Shown here piece by piece: positions 36,011 to 44,657 of a stretch of DNA of 49,060 bases (position 1 is the stretch's first letter; the number at the start of each line of letters is the position of its first letter). The notes under the pieces were generated by a model, which worked only from the letters and a program-made list of their open reading frames with translations, made no database searches and had not been told where the DNA came from. The position numbers and the translations under genes were made by a program. The stretch is taken from NCBI RefSeq assembly GCF_002379365.1, contig NZ_JQIU01000008.1:2155504-2204563 (forward strand), in the 5' to 3' direction. This DNA is from Brachyspira sp. G79 (GTDB taxonomy: Bacteria; Spirochaetota; Brachyspiria; Brachyspirales; Brachyspiraceae).

Positions 36011-36880
36011 TCATAAGTTTTCCACTTCCTCTATACTTAAACCTATATTTTCACTAATTATTTTTATATCTATACCAGCTTTTTTTAAGTTTCTAGCTAT
36101 ATATATCTGCTGTTCTCTTTTTCCCTTCTCCATACCCTCTTCAATTCCTAATCTTCGCTCTTCTTCAAGCATTATTTGATTACCATATAAATAAGCCTGT
36201 CTCTTATCATATTCATTCATCATTAGTCTGTCTTTAATAAAATTATTATATCTTCTTTGCACTTCTTCCATTACAGGTTTTTCTTTTACTAATTCTGACA
36301 TTATAACCTCCTCATTTTCTTTCATTGTAAAGAATTTTAGCCAGCAATTTAAATCTGGGTTTAATAAATTATTATGAAATTTTTTAAGTTCAATTATATG
36401 TATTTGTAAATGATCTGTTAAAAGTCTTTGATTAATTGTATCATAAATCATATAGCACGAATGTATATTGTTACTGTCATCTAAATTAAAATTAAGAAGA
36501 TTAATACTTATTACTGGAGTTAATGCATCGTATTTTTCACCTTGCTTTAAAAGTTTGCTGTAATTAGAAGCCCAATAATAAAGTATGCGTTCTGGAAATC
36601 TTGAATTGCCTTGAAGCTGAATCTCTATAATAACAACTGAACCATTTTGAGTTATACATTTAACATCTGTTATGGTCTCTTTATTCTCGTAATTTTCCTT
36701 ATAATTAAAAGGAGTTAATATCTCTACTGACCTAAAAGTCTTCATACCAGCATCAAGCATTGTTGAATTAATAAAATCAAGCAATATTGCCTCGCTTCCT
36801 TTATCAGAGAAAAGATATCTCACAAAATAATCGTTCAATGTATTAAAATATTTTATGCTTCTGTAGTTATTATCCATCAT
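36011..36880 (-). CDS. Rpn family PD-(D/E)XK nuclease, second copy
   Basis: 289 residues, paralogous to 20097-20936 over the full length: RYLFSDKGSEAILLDFINS, TDVKCITQNGSVVIIEIQLQ (D then E-x-Q), ERILYYWASNYSKLL, ALTPVISINLL. The C-terminal tail is IARNLKKAGIDIKIISENIG. The family includes RpnA, a nuclease that raises recombination. It lies between the ribBA side and ribH with mosaic repeats on both flanks, as the first copy splits the phage operon. No clear ribosome site; ATG at 36880 or 36877. Confidence 0.82.
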   Translation of the reverse strand: MMDNNYRSIKYFNTLNDYFVRYLFSDKGSEAILLDFINSTMLDAGMKTFRSVEILTPFNYKENYENKETITDVKCITQNGSVVIIEIQLQGNSRFPERILYYWASNYSKLLKQGEKYDALTPVISINLLNFNLDDSNNIHSCYMIYDTINQRLLTDHLQIHIIELKKFHNNLLNPDLNCWLKFFTMKENEEVIMSELVKEKPVMEEVQRRYNNFIKDRLMMNEYDKRQAYLYGNQIMLEEERRLGIEEGMEKGKREQQIYIARNLKKAGIDIKIISENIGLSIEEVENL

Positions 36881-36929
36881 ACAAACATTATAATAAAATT
36901 AATATAAATTGTCAAAATTATTATATTAT

Positions 36930-37078
36930 TATTGCTATGCTCGCGACGAAGTCCGCATTGCGAAGCAAGGTGCTGCCTTAAATAAGCTAGCAAGTAAACT
37001 CACTAGCTGGCTTACCAAAGGTACCTTGCCTACGGCACAAAGAGTGTTGGTCGGCTCACTTGTTATTGTTATGCTCTT
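36930..37078. repeat. Mosaic repeat copy
   Basis: Modules GCTCGCGACGAAGTCCGC, GCGAAGCAAGGTGCTGCC, TAAGCTAGCAAGTAAACTCACTAGCTGGCTTA (imperfect palindrome), CCTTGCCTACGGCACAAAGAGTGTTGGTCGGCTCACTTGTTATTGTTATG. The last is shared with 39400-39530 and with the tandem repeat at 17972. Confidence 0.65.
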
Positions 37079-37915
37079 TTAATAGCCTACATTTTCAAGT
37101 TTTATCTGCGAATTATGCACAAAACCATGAATTGCATCTTTTCCATCTTTAGCATTTGGAGGCATATAATATACTTCACACCAACCTTTATCATCTATTT
37201 CATAATAATAATAATTATCAATAGCTAATAAAAGACCTCCATTATTAATCATATCGTTTTTCAAAATCTTTCCTATTATTTTTCCATTTGCTTTATCTCT
37301 TATATTCACATAATCATCTTTAGAATTATATTCAAGTTTAGTATAATAAGAATTTCCAGCATGATAATAACTGCCTGCAGAATTATCTTTAGAAAAATAT
37401 TCTATTTGTACATCATCAAGTAATTTAATATTTACAAGATCGCCATAAGCCTCTCTTCCTGCTTCACCTTCACAAAAAATAGAATAGTTTCTTATTGTTA
37501 CCTCTGCCCTTACAGCAGCAGCACCTAAAAATCTTTTATTTAAAGGTTCTGGTAATTTTACTTCAATATTTTCTAATAAAACACCGAATTCCAATCTTTC
37601 AAATTCTTTATAATCCTCCATATTATCTGAATATATACTAAATAAAAAAGGCAAATCAATATTATTATCAGGATAAAATCTTAAAGCACTATAAATAATA
37701 TCAACATCAGAATTATCAGTTCTTTCCAACACTCCTGTTAATGTAATTTCACCATCAAAATAAGCAGAATAATTGCCACCATCAATTTTTTTTACTTTAA
37801 GTGTATTTTTTGTTACTTTACCATTATCGCTTAAAAGTTCAGAAAAATACGCTTCACTAGGCGGAAATGCCCATAATAAATTAATGCTTAAAAGAAATAA
37901 AATAATTTTCTTCAT
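37079..37915 (-). CDS. Secreted SH3-domain protein, paralogue A
   Basis: 278 residues from ATG at 37915, chosen because GGGAG lies before it and the frame starts directly with a signal peptide (MKKIILFLLSINLLWA, cleaved before FPP). The mature N-terminal domain (SEAYFSELLSDNGKVTKNTLK, DGEITLTGVLERTD) is followed by a C-terminal bacterial SH3 domain: DDYVNIRDKANGKIIGKILKNDMINNGG, ending IHGFVHNSQIKLE. Such SH3 domains bind peptidoglycan or protein peptides. It is a near-duplicate of the gene at 38331; the two differ most in mid-domain loops. Confidence 0.8.
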   Translation of the reverse strand: MKKIILFLLSINLLWAFPPSEAYFSELLSDNGKVTKNTLKVKKIDGGNYSAYFDGEITLTGVLERTDNSDVDIIYSALRFYPDNNIDLPFLFSIYSDNMEDYKEFERLEFGVLLENIEVKLPEPLNKRFLGAAAVRAEVTIRNYSIFCEGEAGREAYGDLVNIKLLDDVQIEYFSKDNSAGSYYHAGNSYYTKLEYNSKDDYVNIRDKANGKIIGKILKNDMINNGGLLLAIDNYYYYEIDDKGWCEVYYMPPNAKDGKDAIHGFVHNSQIKLENVGY

Positions 37916-37944
37916 TGAATAACTCCCATTATATATAAAAAACT

Positions 37945-38290
37945 TGTTCGTTAATAAGCCCTGCCATTTTGAAAAATGGCAGGCACTCACAAGTTTTTTA
38001 TTTAGTTTATACCTAAACAAATATATTTTGTAAATTTTATTTTTTATATTGTCATTATTTTCGGGGACTAGCCCCCGAACCCCCACTTCTTTTGGACGCT
38101 GTCCGCCCGTGGCGTGCCACAAAGAAGCAAAAAGGCTATATTTGAGCTTAATTTTAATAATTTATATTACATGTAAAATAAAGTTAGTATGATTTAGTAC
38201 TAATTTTACACTTGCACTTTTTGGTTCTTTTTGCGGCGGGAAAAAGAACAATAAAAAATTGACAAACTTAAAAATTTTTAGTATATATAG
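37945..38290. repeat. Mosaic repeat block between the SH3 paralogues
   Basis: Consecutive modules: GCCATTTTGAAAAATGGC palindrome (about 37960-37985); CCTAAACAAATATATTTTGTAAATT; GGGGACTAGCCCCCGAACCCCCACTTCTTTTGG with a GCCCGTGGCGTGCCAC insertion and AAAGAAGCAAAAAGG; ACTTGCACTTTTTGGTTCTTTTTGCGGCGGG; and a TTGACA-N17-TATATA promoter module (38259-38287). It may have mediated the duplication of the flanking genes. Confidence 0.65.
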
Positions 38291-38330
38291 TTTTCAAAAT
38301 CTTGTAATTTTTTATTATTTCTATTCTCTT

Positions 38331-39200
38331 TTAATAGCCTCCGTTTTCAAGTTTTACCTGAGAACCATGCACAAAGCCATGAATTGCATTTTTTCCGTTT
38401 CCAACCACTGGAGGAAGATAAAATACCTCATACCAATTTTTTTCAAAATTTTCATAATTCATATAATCAATACCTGCTCCATTGATAGATAATAAAACTC
38501 CCCCATTATTAATCATATCATTTTTCAAAATCTTACCTATTATTTTTCCATTTGCTTTATCTCTTATATTCACATAATCATCTTTAGAATTATATTGAAG
38601 TTCGTTGTAATAAACATTTCCGTCATTATAATTATCTTTACTAAAATACTCTGTTTCTACATCACCTAAAGCCTTAAAACCTACAATATCACCGTAAGCC
38701 TCTCTAGATGCTTCACCTTCTCCATAAAAACGATAATTTCTAATTGTAACTTCAGCTCTTACCGCAGCAACGCCTAAAAATCTTTTATTTAAAGGTTCTG
38801 GTAATTTTACTTCAATATTTTTTAATAAAACACCGAATTCCAATCTGTCAAATTCAACGCCGCTAAAATCCCAAGAATCACCATATTTGGAAGCACCTTG
38901 ATTTTCCAAATACATTTCAGATGAAGCATATAAAAAAGGAAGATTTACATTATTATCAGGATAAAATCTTAAAGCAGTATAATTATCTCCCATATCTTCA
39001 TTATCAGCTCTTTCAAGAACTCCTGTTAATGTAATCTCTCCATCAAAATAAACCATACCACCACTTTCTACATTATAGGCTTTAAGTGTATTTTTTGTTA
39101 CTTTACCATTATCACTTAAAAGTTCAGAAAAATACGCTTCAGTAGGTGGAAATGCCCATAATAAATTAATGCTTAAAAGAAATAAAATAATTTTTTTCAT
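38331..39200 (-). CDS. Secreted SH3-domain protein, paralogue B
   Basis: 289 residues from ATG at 39200, which follows AAGGAGC by 6 bases; the upstream ATG at 39269 would precede the signal peptide. It has the same signal peptide as paralogue A (MKKIILFLLSINLLWAFPP), the same N-terminal domain (EAYFSELLSDNGKVTKNTLK) and the same C-terminal SH3-like region (DDYVNIRDKANGKIIGKIL). It has longer mid-domain insertions (YASSEMYLENQGASKYGDSWD). Tandem duplicates with a conserved frame and diverged loops suggest a binding or surface role. The function is otherwise unknown. Confidence 0.8.
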   Translation of the reverse strand: MKKIILFLLSINLLWAFPPTEAYFSELLSDNGKVTKNTLKAYNVESGGMVYFDGEITLTGVLERADNEDMGDNYTALRFYPDNNVNLPFLYASSEMYLENQGASKYGDSWDFSGVEFDRLEFGVLLKNIEVKLPEPLNKRFLGVAAVRAEVTIRNYRFYGEGEASREAYGDIVGFKALGDVETEYFSKDNYNDGNVYYNELQYNSKDDYVNIRDKANGKIIGKILKNDMINNGGVLLSINGAGIDYMNYENFEKNWYEVFYLPPVVGNGKNAIHGFVHGSQVKLENGGY

Positions 39201-39279
39201 TACAATAGCTCCTTGTTTATAAATAACAATTATTCGATTCTTACTACTGATTAAAATTATAAGAATCAATAAATTTTAT

Positions 39280-39645
39280 ATTCTTTACAACTTTTTCCCG
39301 CCGCAAAAAGTTGCAAAAAGTGCATATTAAAAACCTATTTATTAAATGTAAAAACTTGTTAGTCTAAAGCTAGTAATTTTTTATTCTGTTGCTATGCCAC
39401 CCGAAAGGTGCCTTGCCTACACCATAGGTGGACTTCGTCCGGTACGCAGAGTGTTGGTCGCCCACCGAAGTGACTACTTGGTCGCTAATATAAGCCAGCA
39501 ACTAAAGTTACTGGCTGCTTCGGCTCACTTTTTCATTATATAAAAAACTTGTTCGTTACTACACCCACAAGTTTTTTATTTAGTTTATATAGTCTTCAAA
39601 GGCTCGTAATTTTTTATTATTAATTACTATGCTTGTATATATTTT
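39280..39645. repeat. Mosaic repeat block downstream of ribBA
   Basis: Holds ACAACTTTTTCCCGCCGCAAAAAGTTG (39289-39315, palindrome), GGTGCCTTGCCTACACCATAGGTGGACTTCGTCC (39410-39440), GTACGCAGAGTGTTGGTCGCCCACCGAAGTGACTACTTGGTCGC, AAGCCAGCAACTAAAGTTACTGGCTGCTTCGGCTCACTT. These tie it to the copies at 36930 and 35850. No gene in the 445-base spacer. Confidence 0.65.
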
Positions 39646-40845
39646 TTAATCTAATATATGTCCCATTCTTTCTTTTTTAGTCTTTAAATAAAATGCATCA
39701 TACTCTGAAGCCTCTATTTGTATAGGCACTCTGTCTTTTATTTCAAGTCCGTAATTATTCAAATACTTTATCTTATCTGGGTTATTAGTCATTATTTTTA
39801 TGCTCTTAATTCCCAAATTTTTAAGCATTTGATAAGCCTCATAATATTCACGCATATCATCTCTAAAACCCAAAGCTATATTAGCATCCACTGTATCAAG
39901 TCCGCTGTCCTGAAGCTCATAAGCTCTTAATTTATTAACAAGTCCTATTCCTCTGCCTTCCTGACGCATATATACCATTATACCTCTGCCTTCAGAAGCA
40001 ATTTTTCTCATAGCATAATCATACTGCTCTCCGCAGTCGCATCTTTTTGAACCTAATGCATCGCCTGTCAAACATTCAGAATGCACCCTGCAAAGCACAT
40101 CTTCTCCGCTTGAAATATCTCCCATAGTTAAAACTACATGATGTTCTTTTGTTATTTTATTTACAAAAGTAAGTATTTCAAACTCCCCGTATTTAGTAGG
40201 CATTTTAGCCTTAGCATAAAGCTCCATCAAGTCCTCATTCTTTTTTCTGTAGTCTATCAAATCAGAAACAGTTATCATTTTAAGATTATGTTTTTTAGCG
40301 AAATCAATCAAATCATCTCTTCTCATCATATCGCCGTCATCTCTCATAATCTCGCAGCATAAACCGCATTCTTTTAATCCTGCTAGTCTCATCAAATCAA
40401 CAGTAGCTTCAGTATGCCCCATTCTTACAAGTACGCCTCCGTCTTTTGCAAGTAATGGAAACATATGACCAGGGCGTCTGAAATCTTCTGGTCTTGAAGA
40501 ATCATCAACTACTTTTAAAGCTGTGATTGATCTTTCCACTGCTGAAATACCTGTTGTAGTTTCAACATGGTCTATAGATACTGTAAAAGCTGTTTCATGA
40601 TTATCAGTATTTTTTGTAACCATTTGATTTAAATTAAGTTTGTTTGTAAGCTCTTTGCTCATAGGCATGCATATCAAGCCTTTAGCATAAGTAGCCATGA
40701 AGTTTATATTTTCTGTAGTAGCAAACTCAGCTGCACAGATTAAATCACCCTCATTTTCTCTATCTTCGTCATCGGAAACAACTATTATTTTTCCGTTTCT
40801 TAAATCTTCTAAAGCCTCATCAATAGTGCTGTAAATATTTTCCAT
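39646..40845 (-). CDS. ribBA: Bifunctional DHBP synthase / GTP cyclohydrolase II RibBA
   Basis: 399 residues from ATG at 40845, preceded by AAGGAGC at ideal spacing; six residues earlier another ATG exists. The N-terminal DHBP synthase domain has [16 protein letters not shown] and [26 protein letters not shown]. The C-terminal GTP cyclohydrolase II domain has [20 protein letters not shown] (zinc Cys cluster) and [20 protein letters not shown]. It supplies both riboflavin precursors, from ribulose-5-phosphate and from GTP. It belongs to the FMN-controlled operon ribD-ribE-ribBA. Confidence 0.95.
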   Translation of the reverse strand: MENIYSTIDEALEDLRNGKIIVVSDDEDRENEGDLICAAEFATTENINFMATYAKGLICMPMSKELTNKLNLNQMVTKNTDNHETAFTVSIDHVETTTGISAVERSITALKVVDDSSRPEDFRRPGHMFPLLAKDGGVLVRMGHTEATVDLMRLAGLKECGLCCEIMRDDGDMMRRDDLIDFAKKHNLKMITVSDLIDYRKKNEDLMELYAKAKMPTKYGEFEILTFVNKITKEHHVVLTMGDISSGEDVLCRVHSECLTGDALGSKRCDCGEQYDYAMRKIASEGRGIMVYMRQEGRGIGLVNKLRAYELQDSGLDTVDANIALGFRDDMREYYEAYQMLKNLGIKSIKIMTNNPDKIKYLNNYGLEIKDRVPIQIEASEYDAFYLKTKKERMGHILD

Positions 40846-40917
40846 TTGAATGCTCCTTTTCATTCATTTTTAATTTTGTGCTTTTCCTAAATATTTTAAG
40901 CAAAAACACTAAAAGTA

Positions 40918-41571
40918 TTAAAATCCGTTCTTAAGCAAAAACTCCATTGTGATATTGGATTTTTTACTGTCATTACTATTTTCTTTATCATCTTCTTTAA
41001 ATGTTAAAAGCCTTTCAACATACTTGCCTATAACATCATTTTCTATATTAACCTTATCACCCTCTTTTTTATAATAAAGTACAGTTTCCTTTAATGTATG
41101 AGGAATAACAGCTATAGAAAAAGTATTATCAGTTAAACTTGCCACTGTTAAACTTATACCATCAACAGCAACAGAGCCTTTCTCTACTATATATTTCATT
41201 AATTGTCTAGGTACTTCAATAGTAAGTATAATAGCATTATCATCTTTTTTCATAGATTTAATGCTTCCTACTCCGTCAATATGCCCGCTTACTATATGAC
41301 CACCAAATCTTCCGCTTAAAGTCATTGCTCTTTCAAGATTAACTCTGCTTCCATTTTTTAAACTTCCCAAATTAGTGCGGTTCAAAGTCTCCTGAGTAAC
41401 ATCAGCATTGAATATCTTATTATCAAAACTAGAAACAGTTAAACAAGTACCATTAACAGCAACGCTATCACCCAAATGCAAATCATCAAATATTTTATTT
41501 GCTTCTATAGTAATAACTTTGCTCTGTACCGATTTAACAATTCCTATTTCTTCAACTATACCAGTAAACAT
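40918..41571 (-). CDS. ribE: Riboflavin synthase alpha chain RibE
   Basis: 217 residues from ATG at 41571 (MFTGIVEEIG). A longer frame upstream reads through the repeat and is not used. Two lumazine-binding repeats are visible: VNGTCLTVSSFDNKIFNADV with RVNLERAMTLSGRFGGHIVSGHIDGVG, and VDGISLTVASLTDNTFSIAVIPHTLKET. It dismutates two lumazines to riboflavin. The gene lies between ribD and ribBA with a mosaic repeat before its start. The C-terminus is a short acidic/Ser tail. Confidence 0.93.
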   Translation of the reverse strand: MFTGIVEEIGIVKSVQSKVITIEANKIFDDLHLGDSVAVNGTCLTVSSFDNKIFNADVTQETLNRTNLGSLKNGSRVNLERAMTLSGRFGGHIVSGHIDGVGSIKSMKKDDNAIILTIEVPRQLMKYIVEKGSVAVDGISLTVASLTDNTFSIAVIPHTLKETVLYYKKEGDKVNIENDVIGKYVERLLTFKEDDKENSNDSKKSNITMEFLLKNGF

Positions 41572-41604
41572 TATTGATATTTTCTCTCTTAAAATAATTT
41601 CTGT

Positions 41605-41690
41605 ACTTTTTCCCGCCTTCGCTTGCCTACGGCACACAGAGTGGCGGGCTTCACCAAAAGTACCAAAAAGTGCAAGTGTAAAATTAATTA
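41605..41690. repeat. Mosaic repeat inside the rib operon
   Basis: TACTTTTTCCCGCC, GCTTGCCTACGGCACACAGAGTGGCGGGC, TTCACCAAAAGTACCAAAAAGTGCAAGTGTAAAATT. It forms a long stem, CCCGCC/GGCGGG and TACTTTT/AAAAGTA, and so could act as an intra-operon hairpin between ribD and ribE. It shares modules with 38215, 37040 and 39410. Confidence 0.65.
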
Positions 41691-41720
41691 TATGTAAAGC
41701 TAATATATTTTATCTATAAA

Positions 41721-42829
41721 TTAATAATTTAAATAGTATTCCAAAAATAAATCATCATCTATTTTTGTTATATCTCCGCATATAAGTCTAAAAGCATTAT
41801 TAGGATCATCTATACCTTCGCCACCTATAGGGCTTTTTGCTTTAATGCCTCCAAATATTTTTGGTGCTATATAAACTAAAACCTTATTTACCAATCTTTC
41901 TTCTATCAAACTAGCATGCAAAGAAGCACCTCCCTCTACATACACACTATCAATATTTTTATCTTCACCTAATATTTTCATTAATTCTTTTAAGTTTACT
42001 CTTCCATTATCACTTTCTGTTTTTATTATTTCAATTCCTAAACTTTCAATCTCTTTTATTTTTTTTCATCATTACTAACAGTAGCTATAAAAGTTTTTAT
42101 TTCTTTTGCAGTTTTACAAATATTAGAGTTCAAATCTATTTTTAGAGAACTATCTAAAATTATCCTTATAGGGTTTCTGGTATTTGGAAGTCTGCAATTA
42201 AGAGTAGGATTATCTTCTATTACAGTATTTATTCCAACCATTATGGCAGAGTACTTATTTCTAAATCTATGAGAATGTTCTCTTGATTTTTCTGAAGTTA
42301 TCCATTTTGACTTTCCGCTTGACGATGCAATTTTACCGTCAATAGTCATAGCATATTTCATCACAACAAAAGGTCTTTTATTTGCTATATAATAAAAGAA
42401 CACTTCATTTAATTTTCTGCACTCTTCTTCAAGAACATTAACTATAACTTCAATTCCAGCATCTTTTAATTTTTTTATGCCGTTACCTGCAACTTTAGGG
42501 TTAGAATCAACACACCCTATAATAACTTTTTTTATTTTATTTTTTATAATAGCATCAGCACAAGGAGGAGTCTTACCATAATGAGAACAAGGCTCTAAAG
42601 TTACATATATGGAAGCTCCTTCAACATCTTCTCCTTTTTTTTGGGCATCAAGAAAGGCATTAATTTCAGCATGATTTTCACCGTATTTTTGATGATAACC
42701 TATACCTATAATTTTATCATCTTTCACTATTACAGCACCAACCAAAGGATTAGGACTAGTAAAGCCTTCTCCTTTTTTTGCTTCTTCAATAGCCATTCTT
42801 ATATATTTTTCATGCATCTTTTCTTGCAT
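41721..42829 (-). CDS. ribD: Bifunctional riboflavin biosynthesis deaminase/reductase RibD, frameshifted
   Basis: About 370 residues after joining two frames. The N-terminal deaminase has the zinc motifs HAEINAF and PCSHYGKTPPC. The C-terminal reductase has KYAMTIDGKIASSSGKSKWITS, VGINTVIEDNPTLNCR and VEGGASLHASL. As written, the frame stops at a T8/A8 run (42059-42066). Nine As restore DEKKIKEIESLGIEIIKTES and lead into the C-terminal part. A truncated reductase would block riboflavin synthesis, so an undercall is more likely than a true mutation. Start 42829 or 42817 is possible. It is the first gene after the FMN riboswitch. Confidence 0.85.
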
Positions 42830-42911
42830 AATACTAATACTCTTAAAAAACAATTTTTTATTTTTTAAATCTTTGGGTTTAATTTTGGAAGTGTTTTATT
42901 AAAGCAGAAAC

Positions 42912-42950
42912 AAAAAAACTCTAAATGTTAAAACATAACAAATAGAGCCT
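42912..42950 (-). terminator. Riboswitch-controlled terminator
   Basis: Minus-strand stem CTCTA..TGTT pairs with AACATTTAGAG (42947-42937 with 42929-42919, a 2x2 internal loop), followed by seven Ts. It lies between the FMN aptamer and ribD, as expected for a transcription-attenuating expression platform. Confidence 0.7.
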
Positions 42951-42982
42951 TAATTTTTAATATGTAGTAAGTTTACATTAAC

Positions 42983-43113
42983 ATCTTCTACCATCCAGAC
43001 TTTAACTGTCGGTTTTGGAGTTTCACCAAATCGGCTGTTTCTGAAAAAAGAATAGTTTTCAAAAAAGCTCGCGGACTTTACCGCCGGTATGGAATTTCAC
43101 CTAGCCCCGAAGA
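42983..43113 (-). promoter_or_regulatory. FMN riboswitch (RFN element) of the rib operon
   Basis: The minus strand contains the RFN blocks in order: CTTCGGGGCTAGGTGAAATT, CCGGCGGTAAAGTCCGCGAGC, TTGGTGAAACTCC, AAACCGACAGTTAAAGTCTG and GATGGTAGAAGATG. These are the conserved six-way junction elements that bind FMN and switch off expression when FMN is plentiful. A terminator hairpin follows, then ribD. There is no second RFN near ribH. Confidence 0.95.
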
Positions 43114-43202
43114 TTTATTATACTAATATTATAATACAAAAAAAATTCATTGTCAAGTATAACGTAGATTTGATTAAAATATTTAAACTAATTAAGTACA
43201 TG

Positions 43203-43560
43203 CGTAGATAAAAGTGTAAAATTTAAATAACGCTAGGGTGGGCGTACTTTTTGATGTATAGACTTGTATATTTAATTAAATCCGATATAAAAAAATAAAG
43301 CTTTTAAATCTAAAAGGGCGGGAATTAGAGTAAAGTTTTAAAATTTATTTTCATACCCACCCTTTAAATTTTTAATATTATCTGTTATTTATAAATAATT
43401 TTTATTTTTTAGCTTTTACTGTTACTCTGGCTGCCCACCCAAGTGATTTTTAAATTTGTAATATTATTTAACGCACGTTTAACTTTATCCTTATAAGTAA
43501 TAAAAATTAGAATTGTTAATCAATTTATGTTTTTTAATCCGTTCTGCGTGCGTAAAATAA
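43203..43560 (+). repeat. Large intergenic repeat, copy 1 (order A-C)
   Basis: Block A (about 43215-43330) has AACGCTAGGGTGGGCGTAC, ATAGACTT and CTTTTAAATCTAAAAGGGCGGG. Block C (about 43355-43555) has CCCACCCTTTAAATTTTTAATATTA, TGCCCACCCAAGTG, ATTATTTAACGCACGTTTAA and CTGCGTGCG. The last pair is an inverted repeat of about 90 bases span. The same blocks occur at 47480-47840 inverted and in the other order. Confidence 0.75.
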
Positions 43561-43574
43561 AGTGAAAATATAAA

Positions 43575-44027
43575 TCATAAATCAGTATTCCAATTAGCAG
43601 ACTGAATAATAACATCTATATCACTGTATGCCTTTGAAAGTTTATCAGCTTCTGCCTGAATCTCTTTTACATTAACTAAAACTTTCATCTTTATTTCATT
43701 TTTAGCATTTCTATAATCTTTGCTGTTAAGCTCTTTTAAAACAGTTTTATAAATATCTAATTCTCTATCTAATTTATCTCTTATGTTTATGGCATCAGCA
43801 ATAGATATTCCTATATCAAGTTTTGTTTCATGTTCTTTATTACTTATTTTTACAATTAAATCTGAAAGCTCATTATTTACATCAATATATTCTTTTATTA
43901 AATCATTAGGATTTTCATTGTTTTCATTATCATCTCTTAGTACAACATTACTTTTTATTCTCTTTTTAATATTTTCCTGTCTTTTAATATATTCATCTTT
44001 TTTTAATAAAGCTTCTCCTAATTTCAT
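43575..44027 (-). CDS. DIP1984 family protein
   Basis: 150 residues. Pattern: KLGEALLKKDEYIKRQENIKKRI at the start, NDLIKEYIDVNNELSDLIVKI in the middle, ISIADAINIRDKLDRELDIYK, and the signature end VKEIQAEADKLSKAYSDIDV followed by QSANWNTDL. The NW-(T/x)-(E/D)L ending and the long antiparallel helices match the DIP1984 family, a coiled-coil protein of unknown function that is widespread in bacteria. AGGAG precedes ATG. It is a single gene next to the large repeat. Confidence 0.75.
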   Translation of the reverse strand: MKLGEALLKKDEYIKRQENIKKRIKSNVVLRDDNENNENPNDLIKEYIDVNNELSDLIVKISNKEHETKLDIGISIADAINIRDKLDRELDIYKTVLKELNSKDYRNAKNEIKMKVLVNVKEIQAEADKLSKAYSDIDVIIQSANWNTDL

Positions 44028-44113
44028 AATATCTCCTATTTTTTTTATTTTTAATTGTTATAATATGAATAAAGTATAATAGAAAAGTTATTCTAGTCAA
44101 TAATAATTTTAAG

Positions 44114-44562
44114 GTGATTTATTATAGAAAAATTTTATTTGAGTCTATTTTATTATTATTATTTTAATAAGCTGCAATATATATGTAAATGATAATATAG
44201 GCATTTTAATATTCGATGAAGATGCTAAAGGAAACAGATTGACAAATGAAACATTAACTTTTATACTGCTTAAAAGAGAAGATAAAACATCATTTAATAA
44301 TATAACATATATATCTGGACAAATAGATAATAAAAACGGCAGCCAAAATATAAAATACATAGAAGAAGCTAAATATATAAAGGATATTAAAGATACAAAC
44401 AGTTTTCAGTATTTAAATATTGATAATAGTAAAATGATGATTGATTATAATAAAAAAAGAATAATATTTACAGATTATGACGGAAAGAAATATACTCTGC
44501 CTTTAAATAATTCTGAGGATACTTGGATTTATAAACTTATTTCTGATAGTACAAATTTATAA
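44114..44562 (+). pseudogene. Lipoprotein-like gene with damaged or miscalled start
   Basis: From TTG at 44239 a 107-residue frame runs to 44562 (TFILLKREDKTSFNNITYISGQ, IIFTDYDGKKYTLPLN). In frame before it lie ISCNIYVNDNIGILIFDEDAKGNR, where ISC looks like a lipobox. But the frame is closed upstream by TGA and has no ATG. Reading one extra T at 44162-44165 joins a basic/hydrophobic segment (RKILFESILLLLF) to the lipobox, with GTG at 44114 as a possible start. It is therefore either a broken lipoprotein or an undercalled base. The neighbour at 44658 is a real lipoprotein. Confidence 0.4.
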
Positions 44563-44657
44563 TTTTTTAATATGTGATATAATATTAATTTATTAGTTTG
44601 CATTCTTTTATAAAGGAATGTATATTTTTAATTATATAATTAATAAAAGAGAAGCAG

